Of a DNA stretch of 64,000 nucleotides, positions 17,176-26,000 are shown piece after piece. The first letter of the stretch is position 1. Each line of letters opens with the position of its first letter. Made by a program: the position numbers and the translations under genes. The notes below the pieces were generated by a model, which saw nothing but the letters and a program-made list of their open reading frames with translations, was not told where the DNA came from and made no database searches. Where the stretch lies: the NCBI GenBank assembly GCA_035293565.1, contig DATGMP010000160.1:62001-126000 (forward strand), in the 5' to 3' direction. The stretch is from DATGMP01 sp035293565. Its GTDB lineage: Bacteria; Pseudomonadota; Alphaproteobacteria; BOG-932; Roseiterribacteraceae.

Positions 17176-17773
17176 GATCCGGACCATGACATCCGACACT
17201 GTGAATTCCTCGCCCTGGCACGGGACGACTATCCTTTCCGTGCGCAAGGGCGGCCAAGTCGTCGTGGCCGGTGACGGCCAGGTGACGATGGGCCAGACGG
17301 TGATGAAAGCAAACGCCAAGAAGGTCCGCCGGTTGGGCGAGGGCGGCCGTGTGATCGCCGGCTTCGCCGGCGCCACTGCCGACGCCTTCACCCTCTTCGA
17401 GCGGCTGGAGGGCAAGCTCGAGAAGCATCAGGGGCAGCTCACCCGCGCCTGCGTCGAGCTCGCCAAGGATTGGCGAACCGATCGTTATCTGCGCCGGCTC
17501 GAGGCCATGATGGCCGTCGCCGATTCCCAGGTCTCGCTGGTTCTGACCGGCACCGGCGACGTGCTCGAGCCCGAGCGCGGCATCATCGGCATCGGCTCCG
17601 GCGGCGTCTATGCGTTGGCCGCCGCCCGGGCGCTGATTGACATCGACGGCCTCGATGCCGAGGCGATCGCCCGGCGGGCGATGCAGATCGCGGCCGATAT
17701 CTGCGTCTACACCAACACCAACATCACCCTCGAAAGCCTTCCGACTCCTTCGGCGGCCTCCGAGAAAGCCTGA
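17174..17773 (+). CDS. hslV: ATP-dependent protease HslV, proteolytic subunit
   Basis: This 199-residue N-terminal-nucleophile hydrolase contains the maturation site WHGTTILSVRKGG, where the TT pair supplies Thr1, and AGDGQVTMGQ. HslV forms the two-ring peptidase core of the HslVU (ClpYQ) protease. The ATG at 17174 has GAGAAAG upstream; the ATG at 17186 is an alternative. The reading frame is intact. It is followed 2 nt later by hslU, which is broken. Confidence 0.96.
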   Translation: MIRTMTSDTVNSSPWHGTTILSVRKGGQVVVAGDGQVTMGQTVMKANAKKVRRLGEGGRVIAGFAGATADAFTLFERLEGKLEKHQGQLTRACVELAKDWRTDRYLRRLEAMMAVADSQVSLVLTGTGDVLEPERGIIGIGSGGVYALAAARALIDIDGLDAEAIARRAMQIAADICVYTNTNITLESLPTPSAASEKA

Positions 17774-17775
17774 GC

Positions 17776-19078
17776 ATGACCAATTTCAGTCCCCGCGAGA
17801 TCGTCTCGGAGCTCGATCGCTTCATTGTCGGCCAGAAGGACGCCAAGCGCGCTGTCGCGGTGGCGCTCCGCAACCGTTGGCGAGCTCGACGCCGCCATGC
17901 GCGAAGAAGTGCTGCCGAAGAACATTCTGATGATCGGACCGACCGGCGTCGGCAAGACCGAGATCGCGCGGCGCCTCGCCAAGCTGGCGCAGGCGCCCTT
18001 CATCAAGATCGAGGCGACGAAATTCACCGAGGTCGGCTATGTCGGACGCGATGTCGATTCGATCGTCCGCGATCTGGTCGAAACCGCGCTCACCATGGTC
18101 CGGGAGAAGATGCGCAGGGAGGTCAACGCCAAGGCGGAGCTGGCGGCCGAGGAGCGGGTGCTGGACGCCCTGGTCGGCAAGACGGCGGCCGACGGAACAC
18201 GCGCCACCTTTCGCACGAGGTTGCGCAACGGCGAGCTCGACGACCGCGAGATCGAGATTGAGATGCTGGAAGGTCAGCCGCAGGTGCCGACCTTCGACAT
18301 TCCCGGCATGCCCGGCGGTTCGATGGGCGTCATCAATCTGAGCGATATGCTGGGGAAGGCCCTGGGCAATCGCACCAAACCCAGGCGGATGAGCGTCAAG
18401 GATGCGCAGACGGCGCTGACGCAGGAGGAAGCCGAGAAGCTTTTGGACCAGGATCGCGTCACGCGCGAGGCGGTCGAGCTCGTCGAGCAGAACGGGATCG
18501 TCTTCCTGGACGAGATCGACAAGATCGCCGGCCGCTCGGAGTTCCGGGGCGGCGCGGATGTGAGCCGCGAGGGCGTGCAGCGCGATCTGCTGCCGCTGAT
18601 CGAAGGCACCGTCGTCAACACCAAGCACGGGCCGGTCAAGACCGACCACATCCTGTTCATCGCTTCCGGCGCCTTTCATCTGGCGAAGCCCTCGGACCTG
18701 CTCCCCGAGCTGCAGGGCCGATTGCCGATCCGGGTCGAGCTGCGGCCGCTCGATCAGTCTGACTTCAGGCGCATCCTGCTGGAGCCGGAAGCGAGCCTGA
18801 TCAAGCAGTACAAGGCGCTGTTGGCTACCGAGAACGTCACACTCGAGTTCGCCGATGATGCGATCGACGAGATCGCCCGCCTGTCGGCTGAGATCAACGC
18901 CACGGTCGAGAATATCGGCGCGCGGCGCCTGCATACGGTGCTGGAGCGGCTCCTCGAGGAGATCAGCTTCGACGCGACCGATAAGGCCGGCGCGACCGTC
19001 ATGATCGATGCTGCGATGGTTCGCGACCAGGTCGGTGTGCTCGCCAAGAACGCCGACCTATCGAAGTTTATCCTTTAG
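17776..19078 (+). pseudogene. hslU: HslU ATPase subunit, disrupted by a frameshift near codon 36
   Basis: The first 35 codons read as HslU (MTNFSPREIVSELDRFIVGQ to ALRNRW) in the frame starting at 17776. From 17885 the rest of HslU continues in the next frame (LDAAMREEVLPKNILMIGPTGVGKTEIA) to the stop at 19078, including Walker A GPTGVGKT, Walker B IVFLDEIDKI, sensor IGARRLHTVLE and the C-terminal FIL. Family members have about four residues (RRQQ-type) between RNRW and LD. Here only four bases (CGAG, 17881-17884) lie there, so 8 nt appear to be missing. Without the shift the protein would be about 436 residues, the family norm. Either a real inactivating deletion or an assembly error. Confidence 0.9.
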
Positions 19079-19090
19079 GGCTCGCTCCTC

Positions 19091-19432
19091 CTACTTGGAG
19101 GCGACCTCGCCGGCGCCCCTGATCTCCTTCAGCACGCCGCCCGCGCCATAGACGAAGCTCACCATATGATAACTCGACGCGCTGGAGCCGCCGAGCCACT
19201 CCGGCACGATCGAGCCGCCAGTGGCGCCGCCGCTGAACGCATATTGCTCGATCTTGGTGCCGTCCGCCTCGGTGATCGTCTCGAGCGGCTTGCCGAGCTC
19301 GCCCGCGACCTCGGTCTCGTTGGTCTTGCCGGGCGTGAATTTCGACACTTGGTCGGAAGAGACCAGGTCGACCGAACTCGAACATCCCGCAAGAAGCAGG
19401 ATCCCCGCCAAAGCCGTTAGATGCCGTTTCAT
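19091..19432 (-). CDS. Small BamE/SmpA-like lipoprotein
   Basis: From the ATG at 19432 this is a 113-residue protein with a lipoprotein signal peptide ending in the lipobox LLAGC. The mature region contains FTPGKTNETEVAGELGKPLETI and later MVSFVYGAGGVLKEI, the helix-plus-beta pattern of the SmpA/OmlA (BamE) domain. It may be a BamE-type outer-membrane assembly factor or a general lipoprotein of that fold. It converges on hslU with a 12-nt gap. The longer open frame upstream lacks a sensible start. Confidence 0.72.
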   Translation of the reverse strand: MKRHLTALAGILLLAGCSSSVDLVSSDQVSKFTPGKTNETEVAGELGKPLETITEADGTKIEQYAFSGGATGGSIVPEWLGGSSASSYHMVSFVYGAGGVLKEIRGAGEVASK

Positions 19433-19584
19433 TCTCGCTTTCCGTTCTGCGCCGGAGGGCGCCCGCCGCGGCGGATACTGCGCGAAAGGCGAGGGCCGGG
19501 CAATGGGGCGGTCCGGATGCATGGGAAGCTTCCCACCGCAATCAATTTCATTAGTCTTCATCCCAGAGCGCCGGAGAGATCTGA

Positions 19585-20091
19585 ATGTTCGGTCCCTGGG
19601 AACCCTTCTACCAGATGACGGGCGAGGTTGCGGCAACGCTGATCGGGCTGCTGTTCATCGTCATCACCCTGACGTCGAGCCGGCCGAGCTCGGGTGTCAC
19701 GAGCGGCATGAGGCTCTTCACCACGCCGACCTTGTTTCATCTGGTTTCCGTTCTGGTGATCAGCGCGTTGGCGCTGGCCCCCGACGGCGACGACGGAATC
19801 CGGGCGGCGGCCATGTTGGTCTGGGCTTTGCTCGGCTTGATCTATGCGATCGGGCGTTTCGTCGGACTCCGCGGGATTGCCGAACCGACCCATTGGTCCG
19901 ACAGCTGGTACTACGGTGTCGCGCCGAGCGTCGTCTATCTGGCGCTGGCCGCCGCGGCCAGCCTGGCCTTGGCGGGCTTTCCGCACGCAGTTTCGTTCGT
20001 TGCGATCTGTCTGATGGCGCTGCTTCTGGTGATTATCCGCAACGCCTGGGATCTCGTCACCTGGCTTGCGCCACGCCGCGACAGCCATTGA
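19585..20091 (+). CDS. Conserved membrane protein, four predicted helices, function unknown
   Basis: The 168-residue protein has hydrophobic segments at about 14-32, 50-66, 75-92 and a pair near 115-155, and short charged loops. I recognise no catalytic motif. The ATG is preceded by a GAGAGAT stretch. It stands alone between the BamE-like gene (divergent) and the exported VOC gene 69 nt downstream. It is probably an inner-membrane protein; no function is claimed. Confidence 0.7.
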   Translation: MFGPWEPFYQMTGEVAATLIGLLFIVITLTSSRPSSGVTSGMRLFTTPTLFHLVSVLVISALALAPDGDDGIRAAAMLVWALLGLIYAIGRFVGLRGIAEPTHWSDSWYYGVAPSVVYLALAAAASLALAGFPHAVSFVAICLMALLLVIIRNAWDLVTWLAPRRDSH

Positions 20092-20160
20092 GGCATCGAC
20101 CCGCCGAACCGGCTCGTGTACACAGCCTCGAGAATTCAAGAAAACAAGGGCGAGGGAAGG

Positions 20161-20760
20161 ATGGGCGGAAAAATCTTCGACTTTGTGAACCGCTTCGGAA
20201 GGCGGTCGCTGTTCCGGCGCGCCGCCGGCGGCGCGCTGATGAGCGGCGCCGCCCTCGCGGGCCTGGCAACTGCGGCGGAAGCGGCCGATTTCGGGCCGCC
20301 GACCGACCTCGACGATTCCGGCATCCGTCTCGCCAATTTCGGCATCTGCGTCAGCGACCTGGACAAATCGACCGCCTTCTACGAAGCGCTTGGTTTCGAA
20401 GCGAGCGACATCCATCCGATTCCGGCGCCCTTGGGCCACGCTCTCGAGGCCGGCGACGACATGAAGCTCGAAGTCCGCTTCGTGCGGCGGAACGGGACGG
20501 TCATCGAGCTGATCCATTTCCTGAACCCGCCGCCCAAGGGCAAGGCGGAGAGGCGGTCGATGAATCAGCTGGGCCTCACCCATCTCGCGCTCAGGGTCGA
20601 CGATGTCGGCCGAGTGGCGGCTATCGTGAAGAAGAATGGCGGCACGGTCGTCGAGAAAAGCCACACCAAGCTCGGACCGCCCGGCAAGGGAATCGAGATC
20701 CTGTTCTGCACCGATCCCAACGGGGTGCGGATCGAGCTCGCTGGCCCGGTCAAAGCCTGA
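20161..20760 (+). CDS. Exported VOC-superfamily (glyoxalase-like) protein with Tat-type signal
   Basis: From the ATG at 20161, preceded by AGGGAAGG, the 199-residue protein begins with a twin-Arg stretch (FGRRSLFRRAAGGALMSGAA, ending EAAD), which looks like a Tat signal. A single VOC domain follows (ANFGICVSDLDKSTAFYEALGFE, then LTHLALRVDDVGRVAAIVKKNGG, then FCTDPNGVRIELAGP) with beta-alpha-beta repeats and Glu/His candidates for a metal site. VOC proteins include glyoxalase I and dioxygenases; the substrate here is unknown. Export of a folded VOC enzyme through Tat is unusual. Confidence 0.82.
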   Translation: MGGKIFDFVNRFGRRSLFRRAAGGALMSGAALAGLATAAEAADFGPPTDLDDSGIRLANFGICVSDLDKSTAFYEALGFEASDIHPIPAPLGHALEAGDDMKLEVRFVRRNGTVIELIHFLNPPPKGKAERRSMNQLGLTHLALRVDDVGRVAAIVKKNGGTVVEKSHTKLGPPGKGIEILFCTDPNGVRIELAGPVKA

Positions 20761-20764
20761 CGGC

Positions 20765-21271
20765 CTAACCGGTGGAGCGACGCTCCCGGCGCAGAAGCAC
20801 ATAATAGGCGCCGTCGCCGCCATGGCGGGCATGGGCGGGCGTCACGGTCAGGATGCGGCGCGCGAGCGGCGAGGAGGCAAGCCAGCCCGGCAGGCTGCGT
20901 CGAAGCACGCCGCCGCCTTGGCCGACGGCGCCCTTGCCGGTGATTACGAGAAGCGCTCGCCGACCAGCGCGCGCCGAGCTCTCGACGAAGCCCAAGAGGG
21001 CGCCAAAGGCCTCTGATTGGGTCATGCCGTGCAGATCGATGCGTCCATCGATCGCAATTCGACCGCGCCTTAGGCGCTCTTCGGTCGCACGGTCGAGACC
21101 GCCGGGCGTTGAACGCCTGGCCGTGGCCACGGGATTCACGATCTCGACCGGCTGGGCGGGACCCTCGACCGTTGGTGCAGGCGGAACGTTCTCGGCCCGA
21201 TAGCGCCGAACGTCGCGCATGGCCGTGCGCCACAGCGCCCGCTCGGCCTCGGTGGCGCTGCGTTTCGGCAT
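20765..21271 (-). CDS. Smr-domain protein
   Basis: From the ATG at 21271 this 168-residue protein has an Arg-rich N-terminal helical part and a C-terminal Smr domain with the signature IDLHGMTQSEA, LLVITGKG and VTPAHARHGGDGAYYVLLRR. Smr domains are stand-alone relatives of the MutS2 C-terminus and are nicking or RNA-cleaving endonucleases in some proteins. It follows the Tim44-like gene by 7 nt on the same strand. In many alphaproteobacteria an mltA gene separates the two; it is absent here. Confidence 0.9.
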   Translation of the reverse strand: MPKRSATEAERALWRTAMRDVRRYRAENVPPAPTVEGPAQPVEIVNPVATARRSTPGGLDRATEERLRRGRIAIDGRIDLHGMTQSEAFGALLGFVESSARAGRRALLVITGKGAVGQGGGVLRRSLPGWLASSPLARRILTVTPAHARHGGDGAYYVLLRRERRSTG

Positions 21272-21278
21272 GGCGGGA

Positions 21279-21929
21279 TCAGTGCGAGGCTGTCTCGACG
21301 AGCTGCCAGTTCGGGTCGCGCGAGCTCGGGTCGCGTGCGAAGGTCCAAAGATCGATCGTTTCAGCCTCGGGCGCGACGGTCTCGCCGTCATGAAGCTGCC
21401 GGCTGCCAAAGCGAACCTGGATCTGCACCTCATGCGCCGAGGCGCGGGCATCGACGATTTCGGCCTCGATCGGCCCCTCGAACTCCACTGAGCCCAATTG
21501 GCCGTGCTCGCGCCGCTCGGATATGGCGCGGCCGAATTCGCCGTAAAGCTGTGAGTTCAAAAGCGAGCGCAGCGTCGCCAGATCGCCGGCGGCAAAGGCC
21601 TGCACGACCATGCGAAACGCGCTCTTGGCGCCGTTCAGGAAATGCTTCTCGTCAAAGGTGGGATCGACCGCATGGACGCGCGCGACGCGGGCGTCGAGCG
21701 ATAGCGGAAGGTTCGGATCGTGCTCTATCACCGTCCCGCCTGCGAAGCCGGGGCTGGTAGCGCCCGCCACCCCTGCGCGGAAGGGCACGACGGTCGGACG
21801 GTCGAAGGGGTTTGACCGCTCCTGCTCTTCGCCCGTGCGGCGCCCCAGCACCGCCCGCAGCCTGAACAACAGGACGATCGCGATCACCGCAAAGATGAGA
21901 ATGTCGAAGACTGATCCGCTTTCGCCCAT
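21279..21929 (-). CDS. Tim44/TimA-like membrane-anchored protein
   Basis: The 216-residue protein has an N-terminal transmembrane segment (VFDILIFAVIAIVLLFRLRAVLG), a disordered linker and a C-terminal Tim44-like domain (FDEKHFLNGAKSAFRMVVQAFAAGDLATLRSLLN, then IEAEIVDARASAHEVQIQVRF). This is the bacterial homologue of the mitochondrial import-motor anchor Tim44 and occurs near secB and fxsA in alphaproteobacteria. The role is uncertain, possibly an adaptor at the inner membrane. It is divergent from fxsA. Confidence 0.87.
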   Translation of the reverse strand: MGESGSVFDILIFAVIAIVLLFRLRAVLGRRTGEEQERSNPFDRPTVVPFRAGVAGATSPGFAGGTVIEHDPNLPLSLDARVARVHAVDPTFDEKHFLNGAKSAFRMVVQAFAAGDLATLRSLLNSQLYGEFGRAISERREHGQLGSVEFEGPIEAEIVDARASAHEVQIQVRFGSRQLHDGETVAPEAETIDLWTFARDPSSRDPNWQLVETASH

Positions 21930-22106
21930 CGCATACCTGGCCGTTCGGATGCGTCCGACCCTGGCACGGCCGGCCGACCCATCCTATGTCACATGAGCGG
22001 GCCCGGCAAATCGCCGGCCGCGAAATGGTTCTAAACCCTGGCCCTAGAGATGGGACCGGGGCGGCGCGCTCGCAAGAAAAAATCGCCGCAACTCAACCCT
22101 AAAGAG

Positions 22107-22496
22107 ATGAATCCACGCTTGTTCCTCCTTTATCCCCTGGCCGAGATCGCGACCTTCATCGTGGTCGGGAAGGCGATCGGCGTCGCGGCCACGCTGGCCC
22201 TGGTCGTGGTCTCGTCCGTGGTCGGCATGACGCTCCTGCGCGAAGCCGGCCTGATGACGGCGCTGAGGCTCGAGCGCGGCCGCGAGGCGCCGGGCAAGAT
22301 CCTGGCCGAAGGCGGAACCCGGATGTTGGCGGGTCTCCTTCTTCTGATTCCGGGCTTTCTGACCGACCTTGCGGCGCTTGCGGTGTTAATTCCAGGCGTT
22401 CGGAAAACGATCGCCGGCTGGCTAGGGCCCGGCAAATCCGACAAAACGGCTTCTCACGAAATCATCGAGGGCGAGTTCCGCCGCCTGGACCGCTAG
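22107..22496 (+). CDS. fxsA: FxsA-family inner-membrane protein
   Basis: Starting at the ATG at 22107 (AAAGAG just upstream), the 129-residue protein has the FxsA pattern: a first helix pair (FLLYPLAEIATFIVVGKAIG and TLALVVVSSVVGMTLLREAG), then a hydrophobic pair ending LLLIPGFLTDLAALAVLIPGVR. FxsA suppresses phage exclusion in E. coli; its housekeeping role is unclear. It precedes secB on the same strand, a frequent alphaproteobacterial pairing. An earlier ATG at 22050 gives a Lys/Arg-rich extension and is less likely. Confidence 0.9.
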   Translation: MNPRLFLLYPLAEIATFIVVGKAIGVAATLALVVVSSVVGMTLLREAGLMTALRLERGREAPGKILAEGGTRMLAGLLLLIPGFLTDLAALAVLIPGVRKTIAGWLGPGKSDKTASHEIIEGEFRRLDR

Positions 22497-22559
22497 AGCC
22501 GTTGTGCGTGGGCGCAGGCCGTGATAGGCCACCGCCCGCGATTACGGAGGACCTGATCT

Positions 22560-23075
22560 ATGACCGATCTGCCGGGAAACGGCGCCAGCAACGGCGGAGC
22601 AACCGGGGCCGACATCGGCCCGTCATTCAGCGTCGGCGCGCAGTACATCAAGGATCTCTCGTTCGAGAATCCGAACGTCATCAAGATCATGTCGCAGACC
22701 GGCGGCACGCCCGAGGTCAATTTCAATCTCGGCGTGGCGGCCAATGGCGTCGGGCCGGATGCCTTCGAAGTCACCCTGACGGCGCGCGCCGAGGCGAAGC
22801 GCGACGGAATGACGGCCTTCATCGTCGAGCTGGCCTATGCCGGAATCTTCCGCCTGTCGGGCATTCCGCAGGACCAAGTCGAGCCGCTTCTCTTCATTGA
22901 GGCCCCCAGGCTGCTGTTCCCCTTCTGTCGCGCGATCATCGCCGATCTGACGCGCGATGGGGGCTTCACCCCGCTGATGCTGCAGCCGATCGATTTCGTC
23001 GATCTCTATCGCCGCAAGCTCGCAGAGCGTCAGGGCCAAGGTGTGCCGATGACGCCAGCTAATATGGATAATTAG
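22560..23075 (+). CDS. secB: Protein-export chaperone SecB
   Basis: The 171-residue protein matches SecB: FSVGAQYIKDLSFENPN, VELAYAGIFRLSGIP, IEAPRLLFPFCRAIIADLTRDGGFTPLMLQPIDFVDLY. It is a tetrameric cytoplasmic chaperone delivering preproteins to SecA. GGAGGA lies about 10 nt before the ATG. The end overlaps the convergent SDR gene by 4 nt. Normal length. Confidence 0.97.
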   Translation: MTDLPGNGASNGGATGADIGPSFSVGAQYIKDLSFENPNVIKIMSQTGGTPEVNFNLGVAANGVGPDAFEVTLTARAEAKRDGMTAFIVELAYAGIFRLSGIPQDQVEPLLFIEAPRLLFPFCRAIIADLTRDGGFTPLMLQPIDFVDLYRRKLAERQGQGVPMTPANMDN

Positions 23076-23824
23076 AGGAAGACCGTCCCGCCGTCGACGG
23101 CAATGGTCTGGCCGGTAATGAAGGCTGCCTGATCGGAGGCCAGCCACAGCACCGTGCCGCTGACGTCGCTCGGCGCCAGGTTGCGCTTGATCACCTGGCT
23201 GCCGGCAATGACGCCCATAGAATGATCGAGCCGGTCGCCAAAGAACTCCTTCGCGCCCTCCGTCGTGACGGCCGAGGGCGCGATCGCGTTGACCCGGATA
23301 TTGTCGCGCCCAAGCTCGCGCGCGAGACTGCGGGTCATGGCGATCACCGCGCCCTTTGAGGCCGCGTAATGCAAGAAGAGCGGCATCCCGTAGAGCGCCG
23401 CGGCGGACGCGATATTGACGATCGAGCCCCCGCCGACCTTGCGCATCGCCGGCACCACCGCCTTGCAGCCGTGCCACGAGCCCTTGACGTTGATGGTCAT
23501 GGTGCGGTCCCACTCGTCGGGATCGAGCGTGTCGAACTTCCCGCCTTTCAGGCCGGCAAAGAGCGCGGCGTTGTTGACCAGGATGTCGATGCGGCCGAAG
23601 GCCTCGACCGCCTTGTCGGCCATCGCCTGAACCGACGCCATGTCGCCGATGTCGACTTTGACCCCGATCGCACCAGGACCGGATTCCGCCGCGGTCGCGG
23701 CGCAGTCGTTCAAGTCCGCAGCGACGATCTTGGCGCCGGCGCCACCCAGCACTTTTGCATATTCGCGCCCTAGCCCACGCGCGGCGCCGGTGACGATTGC
23801 GACCTTGCCGTCGAGAATTCCCAT
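23072..23824 (-). CDS. Short-chain dehydrogenase/reductase
   Basis: From the ATG at 23824 this is a 250-residue classical SDR with the cofactor motif TGAARGLG, the NNAA motif, catalytic Ser in NIASAAALYG, active-site YAASK, and a C-terminal ITGQTIAVDGGTVFL. The Asp after beta-2 (AADLND) suggests NAD(H) preference. The substrate is not predictable. It starts where dnaQ stops, so the two may be co-transcribed. The longer open frame upstream overlaps dnaQ and is not coding. Confidence 0.92.
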   Translation of the reverse strand: MGILDGKVAIVTGAARGLGREYAKVLGGAGAKIVAADLNDCAATAAESGPGAIGVKVDIGDMASVQAMADKAVEAFGRIDILVNNAALFAGLKGGKFDTLDPDEWDRTMTINVKGSWHGCKAVVPAMRKVGGGSIVNIASAAALYGMPLFLHYAASKGAVIAMTRSLARELGRDNIRVNAIAPSAVTTEGAKEFFGDRLDHSMGVIAGSQVIKRNLAPSDVSGTVLWLASDQAAFITGQTIAVDGGTVFL

Positions 23825-24531
23825 CACGCCTCCGCAAGCCAAAGCGGCGATTTGAGCTCGCTGAGCATCGCGAGGTGCGCCGCCAGCTCCTCGGCGCTCG
23901 GCGCATGCGGCCTCGGTTCGCGCCGCATGATGGCGCCGGCCGAGATCACGCCCATGCCGATTGAGGATTCGACCGCCAACGCCAAGCCCGGCTGCCGGCC
24001 GCCCAGCAGCTCGATATAGCATTCGGCCAAAAGCTGCGCATCGAGAAGCGCGCCGTGAAAGGTGCGGCCGGAATTGTCGACGTTGAAGCGACGGCACAGC
24101 GCGTCGAGATTGGCCGGCGCGCCCGGAAAGCGCCGCCGCGCCAGCTTGACGGTGCAGGTGGCGCGCTCCATCGGAATGGGCGAGAAGCCCAGCGGCTCGA
24201 ATTCGGCGTTGAGAAAGCCGACATCGAACTCCGCATTATGGATGACGAGCTGTGCGCCATCGAGGAAATCGAGCAGGTCGCCGGCGATCTCCGCGAAGCG
24301 CGGCGCTGCGGAAAGTTTATCGGTCGTGAGGCCATGCACCGCGACCGCGTCGGCTTCGATCTCGCGATCGGGGTTCAGATATTTGTGAAAGACACGACCC
24401 GTCGGCACGTGATTCACGAGTTCGATGCAGCCGATCTCGATGATCCTGTGCCCCTGGCGCTGATCCAAACCCGTGGTCTCGGTATCGAGCACCACCTCGC
24501 GCGGAGCACTGATTTTGGAGCTGGACAGCAT
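23824..24531 (-). CDS. dnaQ: DNA polymerase III epsilon subunit
   Basis: The 235-residue DEDDh exonuclease has Exo I DTETTG (D16, E18), Exo II VIHNAEFDVGFL and Exo III TFHGALLDAQLLA with the catalytic His. This is the proofreading subunit of the replicase. The C-terminal region after about residue 180 carries the alpha-binding tail. It lies 24 nt downstream of coaE on the minus strand, the usual order at alphaproteobacterial origins. Confidence 0.97.
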   Translation of the reverse strand: MLSSSKISAPREVVLDTETTGLDQRQGHRIIEIGCIELVNHVPTGRVFHKYLNPDREIEADAVAVHGLTTDKLSAAPRFAEIAGDLLDFLDGAQLVIHNAEFDVGFLNAEFEPLGFSPIPMERATCTVKLARRRFPGAPANLDALCRRFNVDNSGRTFHGALLDAQLLAECYIELLGGRQPGLALAVESSIGMGVISAGAIMRREPRPHAPSAEELAAHLAMLSELKSPLWLAEA

Positions 24532-24555
24532 GCGCGAATCACCTCTCGCGCGATT

Positions 24556-25176
24556 CTAACCGACCCCGCGCCGGATACCAGAGATATGGGCCTTGCGCGC
24601 ATCGCGCAGCACATGTGCGAGCTGACGCCAAGTTCGGAGTCTGCCAAGACCCGACTGTACGACCCAGGTGGCGCGGCGGCGTTTGATCGTATCCGGCACC
24701 TGGCGCGCGAGAATGTCGCGGAGCTTCGCTTCGGTCATGCCGGGGCGGCGCATGACCCTCTGGCGCTGGACGGTCGGCGGCGCGGACACCACGATTACGC
24801 CATCCACCGTGTGCTCGATCCCGCTCTCGAAGAGGAGCGGGATGTCCAACACGACAATCGGCGCACGTCGCCGCGCGGCCCATGCCAGAAATTCCTGACT
24901 CGACCGCCGCACCAACGGATGCAGCACCGATTCGAGTTTTTTCAGCGCCGCCGTATCGCCGAAGACTCGATCGCCGAGACGTTTGCGATCGATCCGATCG
25001 CCGGCCAGCGCTTCCGGAAAGAGCGCCGCAACCGGCTTCACCGCGCGGCCGCCGGGGCCGAGCAGCTGATGCACCGCGGCATCGGCGTCGTGCACCGGCA
25101 CGCCCATACGCCGCAACATATCGGCGGCCGTCGATTTGCCCATGCCGATCGAGCCGGTAAGGCCGAGGACGATCAA
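24556..25176 (-). CDS. coaE: Dephospho-CoA kinase
   Basis: The 206-residue P-loop kinase begins MIVLGLTGSIGMGKSTAADML with the Walker A motif, has the DADA substrate motif (VHDADAAVHQL) and the LID region (QRQRVMRRPGMTE). It catalyses the last step of CoA synthesis. The start is TTG overlapping the aroE stop (TTGA), so it depends on coupling to aroE. Confidence 0.96.
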   Translation of the reverse strand: MIVLGLTGSIGMGKSTAADMLRRMGVPVHDADAAVHQLLGPGGRAVKPVAALFPEALAGDRIDRKRLGDRVFGDTAALKKLESVLHPLVRRSSQEFLAWAARRRAPIVVLDIPLLFESGIEHTVDGVIVVSAPPTVQRQRVMRRPGMTEAKLRDILARQVPDTIKRRRATWVVQSGLGRLRTWRQLAHVLRDARKAHISGIRRGVG

Positions 25177-26000
25177 TTGCCGCCCCCAATCGCCGTCAAC
25201 ACATCATCGCGTACCGCTTGATCGACTTTCGACTCGACGCCGAACCAAGCCCGGAAGCCTTCGACCGCCTGATGCAGCAGCATGCCGAGACCGTCGACGA
25301 CCGGATTGCCGCGCGCACGCGCCGCGGCAAGAAGCGATGTTTCGAGCGGGCGATAGACGATATCGGTAACGATGGCATCGCCGGGTAAATGGTCCAATGC
25401 GATGTCGAGCGGCGGCTGTCCCTGCATGCCGAGCGAGGTTGCGTTGACCAGAAGCGCGGCGCCATCGAGCATCGCCGCGCGATCCTGCCAATCATGGACG
25501 ATGGCGGGAAACTGCGCCGCCAACGTCTCCGCCCGTTGCCGGTTGCGATTGGCGATCCGGATCGGGCTGAAGCCGAAATCGGAAAGCGCCGCGAGAATCG
25601 CCCGAGCGGCACCGCCGGCACCGAGCAACACCGCCGGTTTGCCGGACTCGATGACTTGCTCCGCATAAAGGCTCGCGATGAATCCAGGCGCATCGGAATT
25701 CCGCCCTTCGAACCTGCCATCCTCCAGCCTGACGACCGTATTGACGGCGCCGATCCGGGCGGCGACGGGGTCCAGCCGATCGAGGAGCGGAATGATCGTC
25801 TCCTTGTGCGGCACGGTGACGTTGAAGCCACGCCAGCCCTCGGCGCGAAAGCGGGTGATCGCCGCCTCCAGCTCCTCTGGCTGCACCGCTACCGCTTCAT
25901 AAGCGCCGTCGATGCCGTAGCGCCTGAGCCAATGGCCATGAATGCGAGGCGATAAAGAATGGGCGATCGGCCAGCCGATCACGCCGGCGCGCAGCGTCAC
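25173..26000 (-). CDS. aroE: Shikimate dehydrogenase (NADP+)
   Basis: The 275-residue protein has the AroE N-terminal substrate motif (PIAHSLSPRIH), the catalytic Lys and Asn region (NVTVPHKE), a Rossmann loop (LLGAGGAARAIL, then NRNRQRAE for NADP) and the C-terminal GLGMLLHQAVEGFRAWFG. It reduces dehydroshikimate in aromatic amino-acid synthesis. GTG start overlapping the maf stop (GTGA). Operon ppsR-maf-aroE-coaE-dnaQ. Confidence 0.97.
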   Translation of the reverse strand: MTLRAGVIGWPIAHSLSPRIHGHWLRRYGIDGAYEAVAVQPEELEAAITRFRAEGWRGFNVTVPHKETIIPLLDRLDPVAARIGAVNTVVRLEDGRFEGRNSDAPGFIASLYAEQVIESGKPAVLLGAGGAARAILAALSDFGFSPIRIANRNRQRAETLAAQFPAIVHDWQDRAAMLDGAALLVNATSLGMQGQPPLDIALDHLPGDAIVTDIVYRPLETSLLAAARARGNPVVDGLGMLLHQAVEGFRAWFGVESKVDQAVRDDVLTAIGGGN

